From: DATBGO01 sp963840095
Lineage (GTDB): Bacteria > Actinomycetota > Actinomycetes > Streptosporangiales > Streptosporangiaceae
Assembly: GCA_963840095.1 (NCBI GenBank)
Contig: CAWIXN010000009.1
Span: 1-64,000, forward strand
Length of the DNA: 64,000 nt
Reading direction: 5' to 3'
Part shown: piece after piece, positions 1-9,566 of the stretch
How the letters are laid out: each line of letters starts with the position of its first letter
How positions within the stretch are numbered: position 1 is the stretch's first letter
Made by a program: the position numbers and the translations under genes
Notes under the pieces: model-generated
Database searches by the model: none
What the model saw: the letters and a program-made list of their open reading frames with translations, nothing else
Told to the model about the DNA's origin: nothing

Positions 1-1
1 C

Positions 2-1729
2 CGGGCCCTAGCCGAAACCATCACGTTCGCCGCCGACGAAGTGCTGCTCGACGACCTGCTCACCCGCCTCGCCGACGCGCCGCCCGCCCGGGAGTTGATC
101 GGCCGCCTCGCCGTCTACCGCCGCCCAGTCGACGACACCGGGGTGGCCTGGCAGCTGTCCCAGCTCACCGCCGTCCCCGACCCGCCCGCCAGGCTGTTCG
201 CCCGCGTGAAGCAGGTCCGGGAGCTGCTAGAGCAGGCACGCGAGGCCGGGACCGCCGAGTCGGTTGAGGACCTGGGCCTGGATCCCGGCGTCCTGGCCCA
301 GTACCGCGATGACGCAGCCGAGCTCGCCCGCCCGCCAGTCCGCCTCACCCAGGAAGCCGGGCAGGCCCTCGGCCTGTTGGCCGGCCTGGGCCTGGTCGCG
401 CCCGCGCCCCGGCAGGGCACGGTCGGGCAGCCGGAGGTGCCGTGGCTGGTCGTGCACCGGTGGACCGCGAGGGCCCTAGATGACCGCACCAGCAAAGAGG
501 AGCTCACCGCCGCGCACCGCCGGGCGGCCGCGTACTGGCGCTGGCGGGTAGCGGTCTGGCCGCAGACCCGGGCCGAGGACGTCGAGCAGCTGCTCGAGGC
601 CCGCTACCACCACCACGCCGCCGGCGACGTCGACGACGCGCTCGACGCCAACTGGCAAGCCTGCACCCAGCTGGGGAGCTGGGGAGCATGGACCACCGAA
701 CGACAGCTCTGGGACGAAGCACTCGGTTGGGTTCCGCCCCGCTCCGCCCCCGCCGTCGCCATCCGCGTCGAGCTCGGGATCCTCGCCCAGCACCGCGGCG
801 ACTACAACAGCGCCGAGGACCACTACCAGGCGGCCCTGGCGATCTGCGAGGAGATCGGCGACCGGGCCAATATCGGCGTCGTATACCACCAGCTCGGGGT
901 CCTGGCCTACCTCCGCGGCGACTACGACAGCGCCGAGCGGCGCTACCAGGCATCCCTGGCCATCAAGGAGGAGATGGGCGACCGGGGGGCCAATATCGCC
1001 GGCACCTACCACCAACTCGGGATGCTCGCCCAGGACCGCGGCGACTACGACACCGCCGAGCAGCACTACCAGGCATCCCTGGCCATCAACGAGGAGATCG
1101 GCGACCAGGGAGCCAATATCGCCAGCAGCTACGGCCAGCTCGGGAACCTGGCCTACCTCCGCGGTGACCACGACAGCGCCGAGCAGCGCTCCCAGGCGGC
1201 CCTGGCGATCTTCGAAAAGATCGGCGACCGGGCCAATATCGCCAACGTCTACCACCAGCTCGGGATGCTCACCCAGGACCGCGGCGACTACGACAGCGCC
1301 GAGCAGCGCTACCAGGCATCCCTGGCCATCAAGGAGGAGGTCGGCGACCGGGCCGGCATCGCCATCACCTACCACCAGCTCGGGATGCTCGCCCAGGACC
1401 GCGGCGACTACCACACCGCCGAGCAGCGCTACCAGGCATCCCTGGCCATCAACGAGGAGATCGGCGACCGGGCCGGCATCGCCCGCACACTCAGCCAGCT
1501 CGGAGTCCTGCGTACCGACCAGGGCAGGCCCGCCGACGCCATCAGCTACCAGGTCCAGGCCCTGGCGATCCGCCTAGAACTCAGCTCACACGACAGTGCC
1601 ATCGATGTGCGGATGCTCCGGCAGCAGCGCGCCGCGCTCGGCGACCAGCAGTTCCAGCGCATCCTGCAGACCCTCATGGACGACGCCGATGTCACCGCCA
1701 TCGTGCAGTTCACCGAGCAGACTGGGTGA
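2..1729 (+). CDS. TPR-repeat protein, C-terminal part (5' end outside window)
   Basis: The reading frame is open from the first bases of the window, so the true start lies upstream. The first ~200 visible residues resemble the helical region that follows the NTPase domain in actinobacterial NB-ARC/TPR or CHAT-linked proteins (for example LIGRLAVYRRPVDDTG). From about 780 to 1570 there are six to seven tetratricopeptide repeats with consensus GDYDSAEQRYQASLAI-EEIGDRA. The GGYGAC-type codons recur at 797, 917, 1040, 1163, 1283 and 1403, giving repeat lengths of 40, 41, 41, 40 and 40 codons. The repeats are also nearly identical as DNA, which points to recent duplication. TPR arrays bind proteins; the partner and the missing N-terminal domain cannot be seen. 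It may be a regulator or a defence-type STAND protein, but that is inference. Confidence 0.8.
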   Translation, partial: RALAETITFAADEVLLDDLLTRLADAPPARELIGRLAVYRRPVDDTGVAWQLSQLTAVPDPPARLFARVKQVRELLEQAREAGTAESVEDLGLDPGVLAQYRDDAAELARPPVRLTQEAGQALGLLAGLGLVAPAPRQGTVGQPEVPWLVVHRWTARALDDRTSKEELTAAHRRAAAYWRWRVAVWPQTRAEDVEQLLEARYHHHAAGDVDDALDANWQACTQLGSWGAWTTERQLWDEALGWVPPRSAPAVAIRVELGILAQHRGDYNSAEDHYQAALAICEEIGDRANIGVVYHQLGVLAYLRGDYDSAERRYQASLAIKEEMGDRGANIAGTYHQLGMLAQDRGDYDTAEQHYQASLAINEEIGDQGANIASSYGQLGNLAYLRGDHDSAEQRSQAALAIFEKIGDRANIANVYHQLGMLTQDRGDYDSAEQRYQASLAIKEEVGDRAGIAITYHQLGMLAQDRGDYHTAEQRYQASLAINEEIGDRAGIARTLSQLGVLRTDQGRPADAISYQVQALAIRLELSSHDSAIDVRMLRQQRAALGDQQFQRILQTLMDDADVTAIVQFTEQTG

Positions 1730-2266
1730 AAGCGCGCCAGTTTGCTTCGGTGAAGCTGGCCACGCTGCGCCCCAGACTTGAGGCCGGCCGTACTGTGGAG
1801 CCGGGCTCAGCTTGCGTGAAAGCTTGATCATGCCGGATACGTGCCCAAACTTCCGTGCTCCACAGCGTTGGTGCAGGTCAAGCTCATTGACTGACGGGTC
1901 TTGAAACCGCCAGCTGCGTGTGTGCAGCCCGTTTGATTCGGAATCCTCTGCCGTCGCTGCAGCTGGACGATTGCCCGATCAGGTACGGATGCCCGGCGGT
2001 AGCTGTCCCAGCATTCTGATCACCCACGCCGAACAGGATGCGGGACAGGCGAGTGCGGTGAACCGCCGCCGTGATTTCAACGCGAGGTAAGGCCTATCGC
2101 TCTCGTCACCATCCTGTCCCGCTCGCGCTCGGTGGGCCAGGCTGCCGTCAGTCAGTTCGAGTGCTCGAACAAGTGTCGATCTTGGAGTTTGGCGGGAGCC
2201 AGGTCGGGGAGCCATCCGGCGAAGATGTCCTGTCCCGTCTAACCTGAGTCAGACGTGGTGGAGCTG
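1730..2266. other. Intergenic stretch, no gene recognised
   Basis: About 540 bases between the TPR gene and the IS21 target site. Short open frames exist on both strands but none has a convincing ribosome binding site, family motif or codon bias. It is probably decayed accessory DNA continuous with 5317-5650 before the IS21 element inserted. Confidence 0.5.
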
Positions 2267-2272
2267 AGTCAT
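2267..2272. repeat. Target-site duplication, left copy (AGTCAT)
   Basis: AGTCAT abuts the left end of the IS21 element and is repeated exactly at 5311-5316, just outside the right end. Together the two copies fix the element boundaries. Confidence 0.85.
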
Positions 2273-2292
2273 TGTCAAGGGACATTAGGAAC

Positions 2293-2368
2293 TGCCCGGT
2301 GGCGGTCATGAGTTGTGCCCGGTGATGGCCATCAGATCTGCCCGGTGATGGCCATCGGACGTGCCCGG
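2293..2368. repeat. IS21 left-end array, four motifs at 23-bp spacing
   Basis: TGCCCGG begins at 2293, 2316, 2339 and 2362, exactly 23 bases apart. The motifs are separated by related sequences containing GGTCATGA or GGCCATCA. The array is presumably the IstA binding array at this end; the last copy ends about five bases before the istB stop codon. Confidence 0.85.
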
Positions 2369-2372
2369 GTGG

Positions 2373-3146
2373 TTAGTGCAGGGGCGCTACCCCCTTGCCG
2401 GCGAGGGCCTGGGACAGCCGGATGCTGTCGCCGGTGGTCTGGCAGAGGTGGGCATGGTGCAGGAGCCGGTCGACGGTAGCGGTGGCCAGGGTTTTCGGCA
2501 TGATCTCGTCGAATCCGGACGGGTGCAGGTTCGAGCTGACCGCGATGCTGCGTTTCTCGTAGGCGGCGTCGACCAGCCGGTAGAGGCCTTCGGCGGCGTC
2601 CGGGCCGACCGGCAATAGCCCGATGTCATCGACCACGACCAGGTCAGCGCGCAGGATCCGGGTGATGGCCTTGGTGACCGAGTCGTCGGCGCGGTGCCGG
2701 CGGACCAGCACGCCGAGTGCTTCGAGGGTGAACCAGGCGACGTGCTGGCCGGCCTGGACCGCTTGCTGGCCGAGGGCTTCGAGGAAGAAGGTCTTGCCGG
2801 TGCCGGCCGGGCCGCAGACCACCAGGTTCTCCCGGCGGCTGATCCATTCCAGGGTGCGCAGCGCGGCCTGGGTCGGGGCCGGGATGGAGGACAGGGCCTG
2901 GTCCCAGGCGTCGAAGGTCTTGCCGGTGGGGAAGGCGGCGGCGGCGCGGCGGGTGGCCAGCGCGGAGCGGTCCCGGCCGGCGACCTCCTCGGTGAGCAGC
3001 GCCTTGAGCACCTCGGCGGGGTCCCACCGCTGGGCCTTGGCGGTGGCCAGCACCTCGGGGGCGGCGCGGCGGATATACGGCAGCCGCATCCGGCGCAGCA
3101 GCTGTTCCAGGCCGGGGTCCAGCGGCGGGGCGGCGGGGCCGGTCAC
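2373..3146 (-). CDS. istB: IS21 helper ATPase IstB
   Basis: A 257-residue AAA+ ATPase of the IstB/DnaC-like family that assembles on DNA and directs IstA to its target. Walker A is GPAGTGKT at residues 112-119 and Walker B is LVVVDDIG at 169-176. The frame stays open well upstream, but the GTG at 3146 is chosen because the family homology begins right after it and it overlaps the stop of the preceding small gene (GTGA). The length matches the usual ~250 residues. The C-terminus ends with the typical IstB region including SSNLHPSGFDEI and the closing arginine-containing RLSQALAGKG. It is last in the four-gene element operon. Confidence 0.93.
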   Translation of the reverse strand: MTGPAAPPLDPGLEQLLRRMRLPYIRRAAPEVLATAKAQRWDPAEVLKALLTEEVAGRDRSALATRRAAAAFPTGKTFDAWDQALSSIPAPTQAALRTLEWISRRENLVVCGPAGTGKTFFLEALGQQAVQAGQHVAWFTLEALGVLVRRHRADDSVTKAITRILRADLVVVDDIGLLPVGPDAAEGLYRLVDAAYEKRSIAVSSNLHPSGFDEIMPKTLATATVDRLLHHAHLCQTTGDSIRLSQALAGKGVAPLH

Positions 3147-3385
3147 TGCCGCCTCGCCGCGATCATCAGCTCGGTGAGGCCGAGGTGAGCATCGGCGAGG
3201 AGCTGGCGGGCTTCCAGGCCCCGGCCCAGCGGCGCCATGTAGTCCTCCAGGCTGGCCAGCACGCGGGTCTCGCCGTGGTGGTCCAGCCAGGTGAGCCAGC
3301 TTTCCAGCTGGCTCAGCAGGTCCCGGATGTGCGCGGCCTCGCTGGCGGGCAGCGCCACCGGGCTGGGGTCTTCGGGAACGGTCAT
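3143..3385 (-). CDS. Small protein between istA and istB (80 aa), unknown
   Basis: An 80-residue product starting with ATG at 3385 and overlapping both neighbours by four bases. It looks wholly helical, with a leucine/tryptophan-rich amphipathic stretch (IRDLLSQLESWLTWLDHHGE) and a second helix ending TELMIAARRQ. No cysteine, signal peptide or known motif is seen. The perfect overlap coupling on both sides shows it is translated as part of the transposition operon. It could be a regulatory subunit, a bridging factor between IstA and IstB, or a split-off piece of one of them; no function is assigned. Confidence 0.75.
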   Translation of the reverse strand: MTVPEDPSPVALPASEAAHIRDLLSQLESWLTWLDHHGETRVLASLEDYMAPLGRGLEARQLLADAHLGLTELMIAARRQ

Positions 3386-3615
3386 CGGGTTTCTCCTTGC
3401 CTTTGGCGGTTGCGCAGCAGTGCGGTGAACCAGGCGATCTGCACGGGCAGGTCCGCAGCCTGCAGGCGGGCGCCCAGCCCGCGCAGGCGGGTGTGCATTT
3501 CGTCGCGCGCGGCGGGGCTGGCGTCATCCAGCCAGCCGGCGATCATCTGCAGCCCGCCGATGACAGCCTCGATGTCCTCGGCGGACAGCGCCGCCTCCTG
3601 AGCCGGCCGGCTCAC
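3382..3615 (-). CDS. Small protein between istA and istB (77 aa), unknown
   Basis: A 77-residue product with a GTG start at 3615 overlapping the istA stop (GTGA) and an ATGA overlap with the next gene. It is predicted helical: an N-terminal acidic helix (AEDIEAVIGGLQMIAGWLDD) is followed by a basic C-terminal half (LRGLGARLQAADLPVQIAWF, RNRQRQGETR). It resembles the following 80-residue protein in size and helix pattern but has no clear sequence identity with it. Most IS21 elements carry only istA and istB, so this pair is an addition. Its function is unknown. Confidence 0.75.
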   Translation of the reverse strand: MSRPAQEAALSAEDIEAVIGGLQMIAGWLDDASPAARDEMHTRLRGLGARLQAADLPVQIAWFTALLRNRQRQGETR

Positions 3616-5132
3616 CGGGGCACCTGCGGGGTGCCGAAGCCGGCCCAGCCGGTGGTGCCCTGGGCCAAGGTGGCATCCTCGCTGGCCCGGCTCACCGGGC
3701 CGCCGAGTGCCTGCGCCTGGTGGGTGAGGATCGCGGCCAGGTCACCCTCGCCGAACCGGCCCGCGGCGGCTGCCTCGCCGAGCGCCCGGTCTACCGCCGC
3801 GGCATCCTGCAGCCTGGTGAGCTGGACGGCCTCGGCCATCTTGGCCCGGATCCGGCCGGCCCCCGACGCGGCGGCCTCGGCCAGCCACATCCCGGCACCG
3901 TCGCCAATGGAAAGGAACTCCGCCTCCGCGGCGGTGCGGGCCTTCGGCTGGCGGCCCAGCGCGCCGGGCGGAGGCGGCGGGTAGTGACCGTCGTCGACCC
4001 GCGGGCTGCCCGGCGTGGTGACCTGGTGGCGGGCCACCTCGGCCACGCCGTCCGGGCCGGCCTGGGCGATGATGACCTGCTCGCCGTGACGGCGGACCCA
4101 CACGCTCTGCCCGGCCAGCTGATGCGGCACCGAGTACTGGCCGCCCTCGAACGTAACCAGCGACAGCGCATCAGCCTTGCGAGTCACTCCGAGCGCCGCG
4201 GTGAACGGGGCCGCCGCCACCGGGTGCAGCCGCAGCTGCTCCTCGGCGAGCATCTCGGCCGGTGCGCGGCGGGTAACCCGGTGCGGCCGGGCGTTGACCT
4301 GGTCGCAGAACCCGCCGCAGGCGGCTTCCAGCGCGGCGAACGAGCCGTACTCGGGCAGCAGGTTGGCCTCGGCGGGCACCAGGTCCGCCTTGGCGAGTTT
4401 CACCGTGGATTCCGACCCGCCCTTGGACGCCGGGTCATAGGGCGCGCAGGTGGCGATGGTCAGCCCGTAATGCCGCCCGAACAAGACCGCTGCCGGGTTA
4501 CGCACCGGCAACCCGGCGACATGTTCGACCGTCACGGTCTTCTCGTTGTCGGTGAGCAGGTAGGTGGGCACCCCGCCGGCGCGGCGCAGCGCCGTGTCAA
4601 CCGCGCCGGCCACCGACGGCCAGGACTTGTCCAGCAGCGGCAGCACCACCCGGAACCGGGACCAGGCCAGCCAGAAGCAGAACAAGATCGCCGGCGCGCC
4701 GCCGATCCGGGGGCCGTCACCGAAGTCGTACTGCGCCCACATCCCCGGCTCAGGAATCCACGGCCTGTGCACCCGCCGGCGGCCCGCATGCCAGGCCGCC
4801 TTGATCTCGGCGACCGCCCGCCGGGTGGTCCGCTCCGACCCCGCATACCCCATCGCCGTGATCATCCGGTGCGCGACATCAGCGCGGATCTTCCCCTTCG
4901 ACCGGTCGACCTTCTCCTCCAGCTTCTCCAGGAACGGATCGATCACGCCCGCGCGCCGCGCCGGCGCGCCAGCACACAGGCGCCCCTGCTCGCGTGCCGC
5001 CACGTATCGTGCGACCGTGTGATGAGAACAGCCCGCCAGCTCGGCGGCGTCCCGCAGCGACCCCGTCAGGTCGTAAGCCTCCAGAATGTTCATGATCTCC
5101 TCGGCAGATTTCACTCGTCCCCTCCCCGGCAC
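3612..5132 (-). CDS. istA: IS21 transposase IstA
   Basis: A 506-residue DDE transposase. A helix-turn-helix lies at about residues 26-45 (LRDAAELAGCSHHTVARYVA). The RNase H-like core follows with candidate catalytic residues D136 (WAQYDFGDG), D195 (YLLTDNEKT) and E241 (ASKGGSESTVK). The C-terminal beta-barrel-like region follows (FEGGQYSVPHQLAGQSVWVR). The ATG at 5132 fits the usual N-terminus and lies just inside the right-end repeats, so the element promoter probably sits in the repeat array. The length is typical for the family and no disruptions are seen. Confidence 0.93.
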   Translation of the reverse strand: MPGRGRVKSAEEIMNILEAYDLTGSLRDAAELAGCSHHTVARYVAAREQGRLCAGAPARRAGVIDPFLEKLEEKVDRSKGKIRADVAHRMITAMGYAGSERTTRRAVAEIKAAWHAGRRRVHRPWIPEPGMWAQYDFGDGPRIGGAPAILFCFWLAWSRFRVVLPLLDKSWPSVAGAVDTALRRAGGVPTYLLTDNEKTVTVEHVAGLPVRNPAAVLFGRHYGLTIATCAPYDPASKGGSESTVKLAKADLVPAEANLLPEYGSFAALEAACGGFCDQVNARPHRVTRRAPAEMLAEEQLRLHPVAAAPFTAALGVTRKADALSLVTFEGGQYSVPHQLAGQSVWVRRHGEQVIIAQAGPDGVAEVARHQVTTPGSPRVDDGHYPPPPPGALGRQPKARTAAEAEFLSIGDGAGMWLAEAAASGAGRIRAKMAEAVQLTRLQDAAAVDRALGEAAAAGRFGEGDLAAILTHQAQALGGPVSRASEDATLAQGTTGWAGFGTPQVPR

Positions 5133-5217
5133 CGGCTGAAAACGGATGGCACCGCTCAGCCAAGCCGGGGAGGGGACCCCCGCCGTGGAACCGGCAGGGA
5201 ACGGTCAAGATCGTGTC

Positions 5218-5290
5218 GGGCAGATCTAGTGACCGCAGCCGGGCAGTTTTCATGACCGCCAGCGGGCAGCTACATGGCCGTCTTAGGGCA
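5218..5290. repeat. IS21 right-end array, four motifs at 22-23-bp spacing
   Basis: GGGCA, the complement of the TGCCC motif at the left end, begins at 5218, 5241, 5264 and 5286, separated by GTCATGAC-like or GACCGC sequences. It mirrors the left array and lies upstream of istA, so transposase binding here could also repress istA transcription. Confidence 0.82.
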
Positions 5291-5310
5291 GTTTCTCGTG
5301 ACCGCCGTCA

Positions 5311-5316
5311 AGTCAT
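5311..5316. repeat. Target-site duplication, right copy (AGTCAT)
   Basis: Exact copy of 2267-2272 directly outside the right end of the IS21 element. Confidence 0.85.
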
Positions 5317-5651
5317 TAGCTCGTTGGTCCCGTTGACCTGAGGCATCGGTGCAACATGTCATGGCGCGGACGCATCCTCGGCAAGAGCTGGGCCGGGCAC
5401 GAGGACAGCGGCGGACGCAATCACCGTCGAGTACGCGGAAGCACCGCGTGACTCCGATCGGCGGGACGATCCGGTCCGGCAAGCCGTCCCATCAACATGA
5501 ACCACGCTGCTATATCGAGCGTCGATGACTCAGGTTGTTCGGAACAGGACAGAAGAGTCTGGAGAAGTCTCTGAGAGTCGGCACGGTCACCTGTGAGAGA
5601 AATGGCAGTTCAGGGCTACTCCAGGCGCTTCGAGACTCTGGCCAGCTCTGA
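5317..5651. other. Intergenic stretch right of IS21, no gene recognised
   Basis: About 335 bases with no supported gene. Before the IS21 insertion this was continuous with the sequence ending at 2266. It leads directly into the tRNA fragment. Confidence 0.45.
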
Positions 5652-5696
5652 TTTTGGAGCAGGAGGCCGCGGGTTCGAATCCCGCCATCCCGACCA
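5652..5696 (+). pseudogene. 3' half of a tRNA gene (Pro- or Gln-like), probable attachment-site remnant
   Basis: The segment reads as tRNA positions 32-76. It has an anticodon loop TTTTGGA followed by GCAGG, a variable region AGGCC, a T-arm GCGGG-TTCGAAT-CCCGC at 5669-5685, the acceptor strand CATCCCG at 5686-5692, discriminator A and CCA at 5694-5696. The bases before it do not form a D-arm or a matching CGGGATG 5' acceptor strand; the anticodon stem is only partly paired. The 3' part resembles actinobacterial tRNA-Pro (GAGCAGGAGGCCGC), while a strict loop reading gives TTG (Gln). Such 3' tRNA pieces are the usual scars of integrative elements. Confidence 0.7.
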
Positions 5697-5712
5697 CCAC
5701 CACCAGCCAGCA

Positions 5713-5769
5713 GTGACCGCCATGGCCCGCGAGCTCGCCGGGTTCGTCTGGGCCCAGATGACCGGCTGA
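5713..5769 (+). pseudogene. C-terminal remnant of an IS110-type transposase
   Basis: An open stretch of 18 codons encodes VTAMARELAGFVWAQMTG and a stop. The ARELAGFVWA pattern resembles the end of IS110-family transposases. No upstream part survives; the tRNA fragment lies immediately before it. It is too short for certainty. Confidence 0.5.
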
Positions 5770-6020
5770 AGGGCCCGGGCAGTTGAGCACGGGCAGCGCC
5801 ACCATCCACGTGCTCATCTAGCTACTTCGACCAAGAAAGGGCCCGGGGTTCAGATTAGGGCCCGGCTGCGGCCGCGCGGCGGTGTCCTGCTGCGGTTCAG
5901 CCGAGCCCCACGCGGTGGGCGAATGAGGATACTTCGGCACACCGTGGCGTTCGCGAAACCGTCCGGCCACGACGCCGCCCCTGACGTAGGGCGCACCAAC
6001 GTGGCCCAACTCGGGCCAAA

Positions 6021-6143
6021 CGGGGCTACGGCTGGGACCGCTCTCGGCTGGACGGAACCGCAGAAGCCCGGATCTGGACCGGACACGGGATCCTGGCCCA
6101 CAACCTGGTCAAGATCGGAGCCCTGGCCCACCCGGCCATCCAG
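6021..6143 (+). pseudogene. C-terminal fragment of an ISNCY-type transposase
   Basis: In one frame this encodes RGYGWDRSRLDGTAEARIWT then GHGILAHNLVKIGALA, resembling the C-terminal region of ISNCY-family DDE transposases (the IWTGHGILAHNLVKIGALA stretch). There is no start or full-length frame. The matching N-terminal part lies next to it on the opposite strand, so the gene has been rearranged as well as truncated. Confidence 0.65.
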
Positions 6144-6486
6144 CGGGATCCGGCAGAATCGCCGCCAGGCAATCGAGTCACTGACCTCGGCGCACAGGGC
6201 TCTCAAGACCCAGCCTGTAGCGGGAACTTCAAGAACATCAACCGCAGATAGCACTCCATCGGCGTCGACGGCTGCCCCGCCGTCAGGGAGAAGAACGGCA
6301 CGAACGGAGCGAAGAACACCGGGTCATCCAGCAGAGCGCCAGCACCTCCGGCAGCCGCAGCACCTCCTCCGGCAGTAGCGACCCCCACAACGACACCGGC
6401 TCACCTATGGTGCGTAACGCGATGGCCTCGATCCCTTCTAGCCAAGGGTTCGAGGCCATCCTTCCCTCAGGCAACCCGAAGATCAC
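6129..6486 (-). pseudogene. N-terminal fragment of an ISNCY-type transposase, frameshifted
   Basis: Read leftward, three frames together give the N-terminal part of the family: SLWGSLLPEEVLRLPEVLA, then LDDPVFFAPFVPFF with PSTPMECYLRLMFLKF, then LCAEVSDSIAWRRFCRIPLD. At least two frameshifts separate these blocks. The fragment ends where the oppositely oriented C-terminal fragment ends, so the two 3' ends abut, as after an inversion with loss of the middle. Confidence 0.65.
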
Positions 6487-6543
6487 TGACCGCCGCGCGG
6501 GTTTCAGGTCGAAGTAGCTAGGCAGTCAGTGACGGAGCCGCAC

Positions 6544-8400
<1,857 letters not shown>

Positions 8401-8842
8401 GTTGCAACTCCTTCTCCTCGGCCGCCTACCGGGTTAGCTGACGGGTTCGGGCCGGAGTAGCCCTACAACGGGCCGAGCCCGCGCACGCGGACAAGGCCCG
8501 CCGATTCACCCCAGGGACAAGAATGGGGTCCCCGGCTCCCTGACATGCAGGGACTAGGCGGGTGCCGCAGCCTGCTCCGAGGTGGAGCCGCCGCGGCGCG
8601 GTAACAGCACTGGACCCTAATGGAACCGGAGTCCAGAGGCAGCGCAAACAACGGAATTTCTGGATATTGCTCTCTGCGCTGCGCGTCTAGAGCTGATCTT
8701 CGCCGTGGTTCCCGCGACTGCACAGCCCGCCTATCGGTGCTGGTATGCGCGCGCATCCCTGCAGGTCAAACGGCCTATAAAGCGGACCGCCTGACAGCGT
8801 GATCTGCGCGTGATGTGCACGCGTAACGCAGAGCGACGGCGG

Positions 8843-8906
8843 CTCAGCAAACATTCACATCTGTGTATAGCCGATGTTTACCCGTTGTATAGCCGAGTTT
8901 GCTGAG
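8843..8906. repeat. Inverted repeat enclosing two 22-bp-spaced direct repeats
   Basis: CTCAGCAAAC at 8843-8852 pairs perfectly with GTTTGCTGAG at 8897-8906. Inside lie two exact copies of TGTATAGCCGA at 8864-8874 and 8886-8896, starting 22 bases apart, two helical turns. The segment is AT-rich against its surroundings. It could be an operator, a recombination site or a replication-related repeat. Confidence 0.6.
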
Positions 8907-9309
8907 CAGTCATTTCAGCAGGTCCCGGCAGCGGCGCCGCCCAACTCGCCGACGAGGACATCCGCTACCTCGCCATGAGGGCAGCCAGCCTGTCGCCGCG
9001 ACAGGGCCGCATGACCACGCCCACCCGGGCCGAGGCCGTATGCAGCCCGGCGGGCGTAAGCCAGTGTGCCTTCATGACGATGTCTCCCAGTGGCTGGATA
9101 TCCGGGCCGGGGCTCGGGGTTCCCCGGCTGATGTCCCCGTGCGCGCCGTTGACGCCCGTGTTGACATGGAACGGTGCTGAACCAGAGCATTCGGTTTGCG
9201 CCGCCAGCGTGCGGTACCTCGGCGCCCAGATCAAGCGACAGCGCATGCTCGTCAGGCGCGCCGAGCCCGACAGCCACCAGCGGCGCGCCGAGCTCGTTGC
9301 GGTCCAGGC

Positions 9310-9426
9310 CAAACCCGCTGCGGCCACGCTAGCTGGGACGATCGCGGCCAGCCGTCGGCCCTGCGCGTCGGTCAGGTACACCGCCTGGCCACGCTCGGCG
9401 GCGTTGCCGTCCAATACTACGATCAT
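9310..9426 (-). pseudogene. Possible relic of a Phd/YefM-type antitoxin
   Basis: The first ~39 codons from ATG 9426 encode RGQAVYLTDAQGRRLAAIVP followed by ASVAAAG, which resembles the beta-hairpin of prevent-host-death antitoxins (xVYLTxxGRxxAAIVP). After that the frame continues without family likeness or coding bias and no toxin gene follows. The match is short and the call is tentative. Confidence 0.28.
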
Positions 9427-9566
9427 GGCAGATACGCGGCTATATGGGTAAGTATCGCCCTTACCCAGCTAGAAGAGAGTCCAGCAGGAACGGATCGGGC
9501 CAGGCGCCTCTGACATACGCAGAGGAAGCCTGGCCCCTCGTCCGAACTGGCTGGCTTGGCGGGTTC

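Larger units (their letters stand above)
2273..5310. mobile_element. Complete IS21-family insertion sequence, 3038 bp
   Basis: The element runs 5'-TG...CA-3', has related terminal sequences (TGTCAAGG at the left, TGACGGCG reading inward from the right, both reaching AACTGCCC about 18 bases in), and is flanked by a 6-bp duplication AGTCAT. It carries istA and istB on the minus strand with two extra small genes between them, all joined by 4-base overlaps. Each end has four copies of a TGCCC-containing motif about 23 bases apart, as expected of the multiple terminal repeats bound by IS21 transposases. No frameshift or stop is visible in istA or istB, so it may still be active. Confidence 0.92.
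8401..9566. other. Long intergenic region with no supported intact gene
   Basis: About 1.17 kb between the glycoside hydrolase and a secreted protein gene. The open frames lack good codon bias. Two things stand out: an AT-richer inverted/direct repeat structure at 8843-8906 and a possible antitoxin relic at 9310-9426. Confidence 0.5.

Noticed and set aside
2293..2368. Regularly spaced 23-base units that could look like a small CRISPR array
   Set aside because: The spacing is too short, spacers are not unique, and the same motif occurs inverted at the other end of the IS21 element.
3147..3527. Upstream extension of istB to a 384-residue protein
   Set aside because: The extra part overlaps the 80- and 77-aa genes in another frame, is Pro/Arg/Ala-rich as expected of a shadow frame, and the GTG at 3146 fits family homology.
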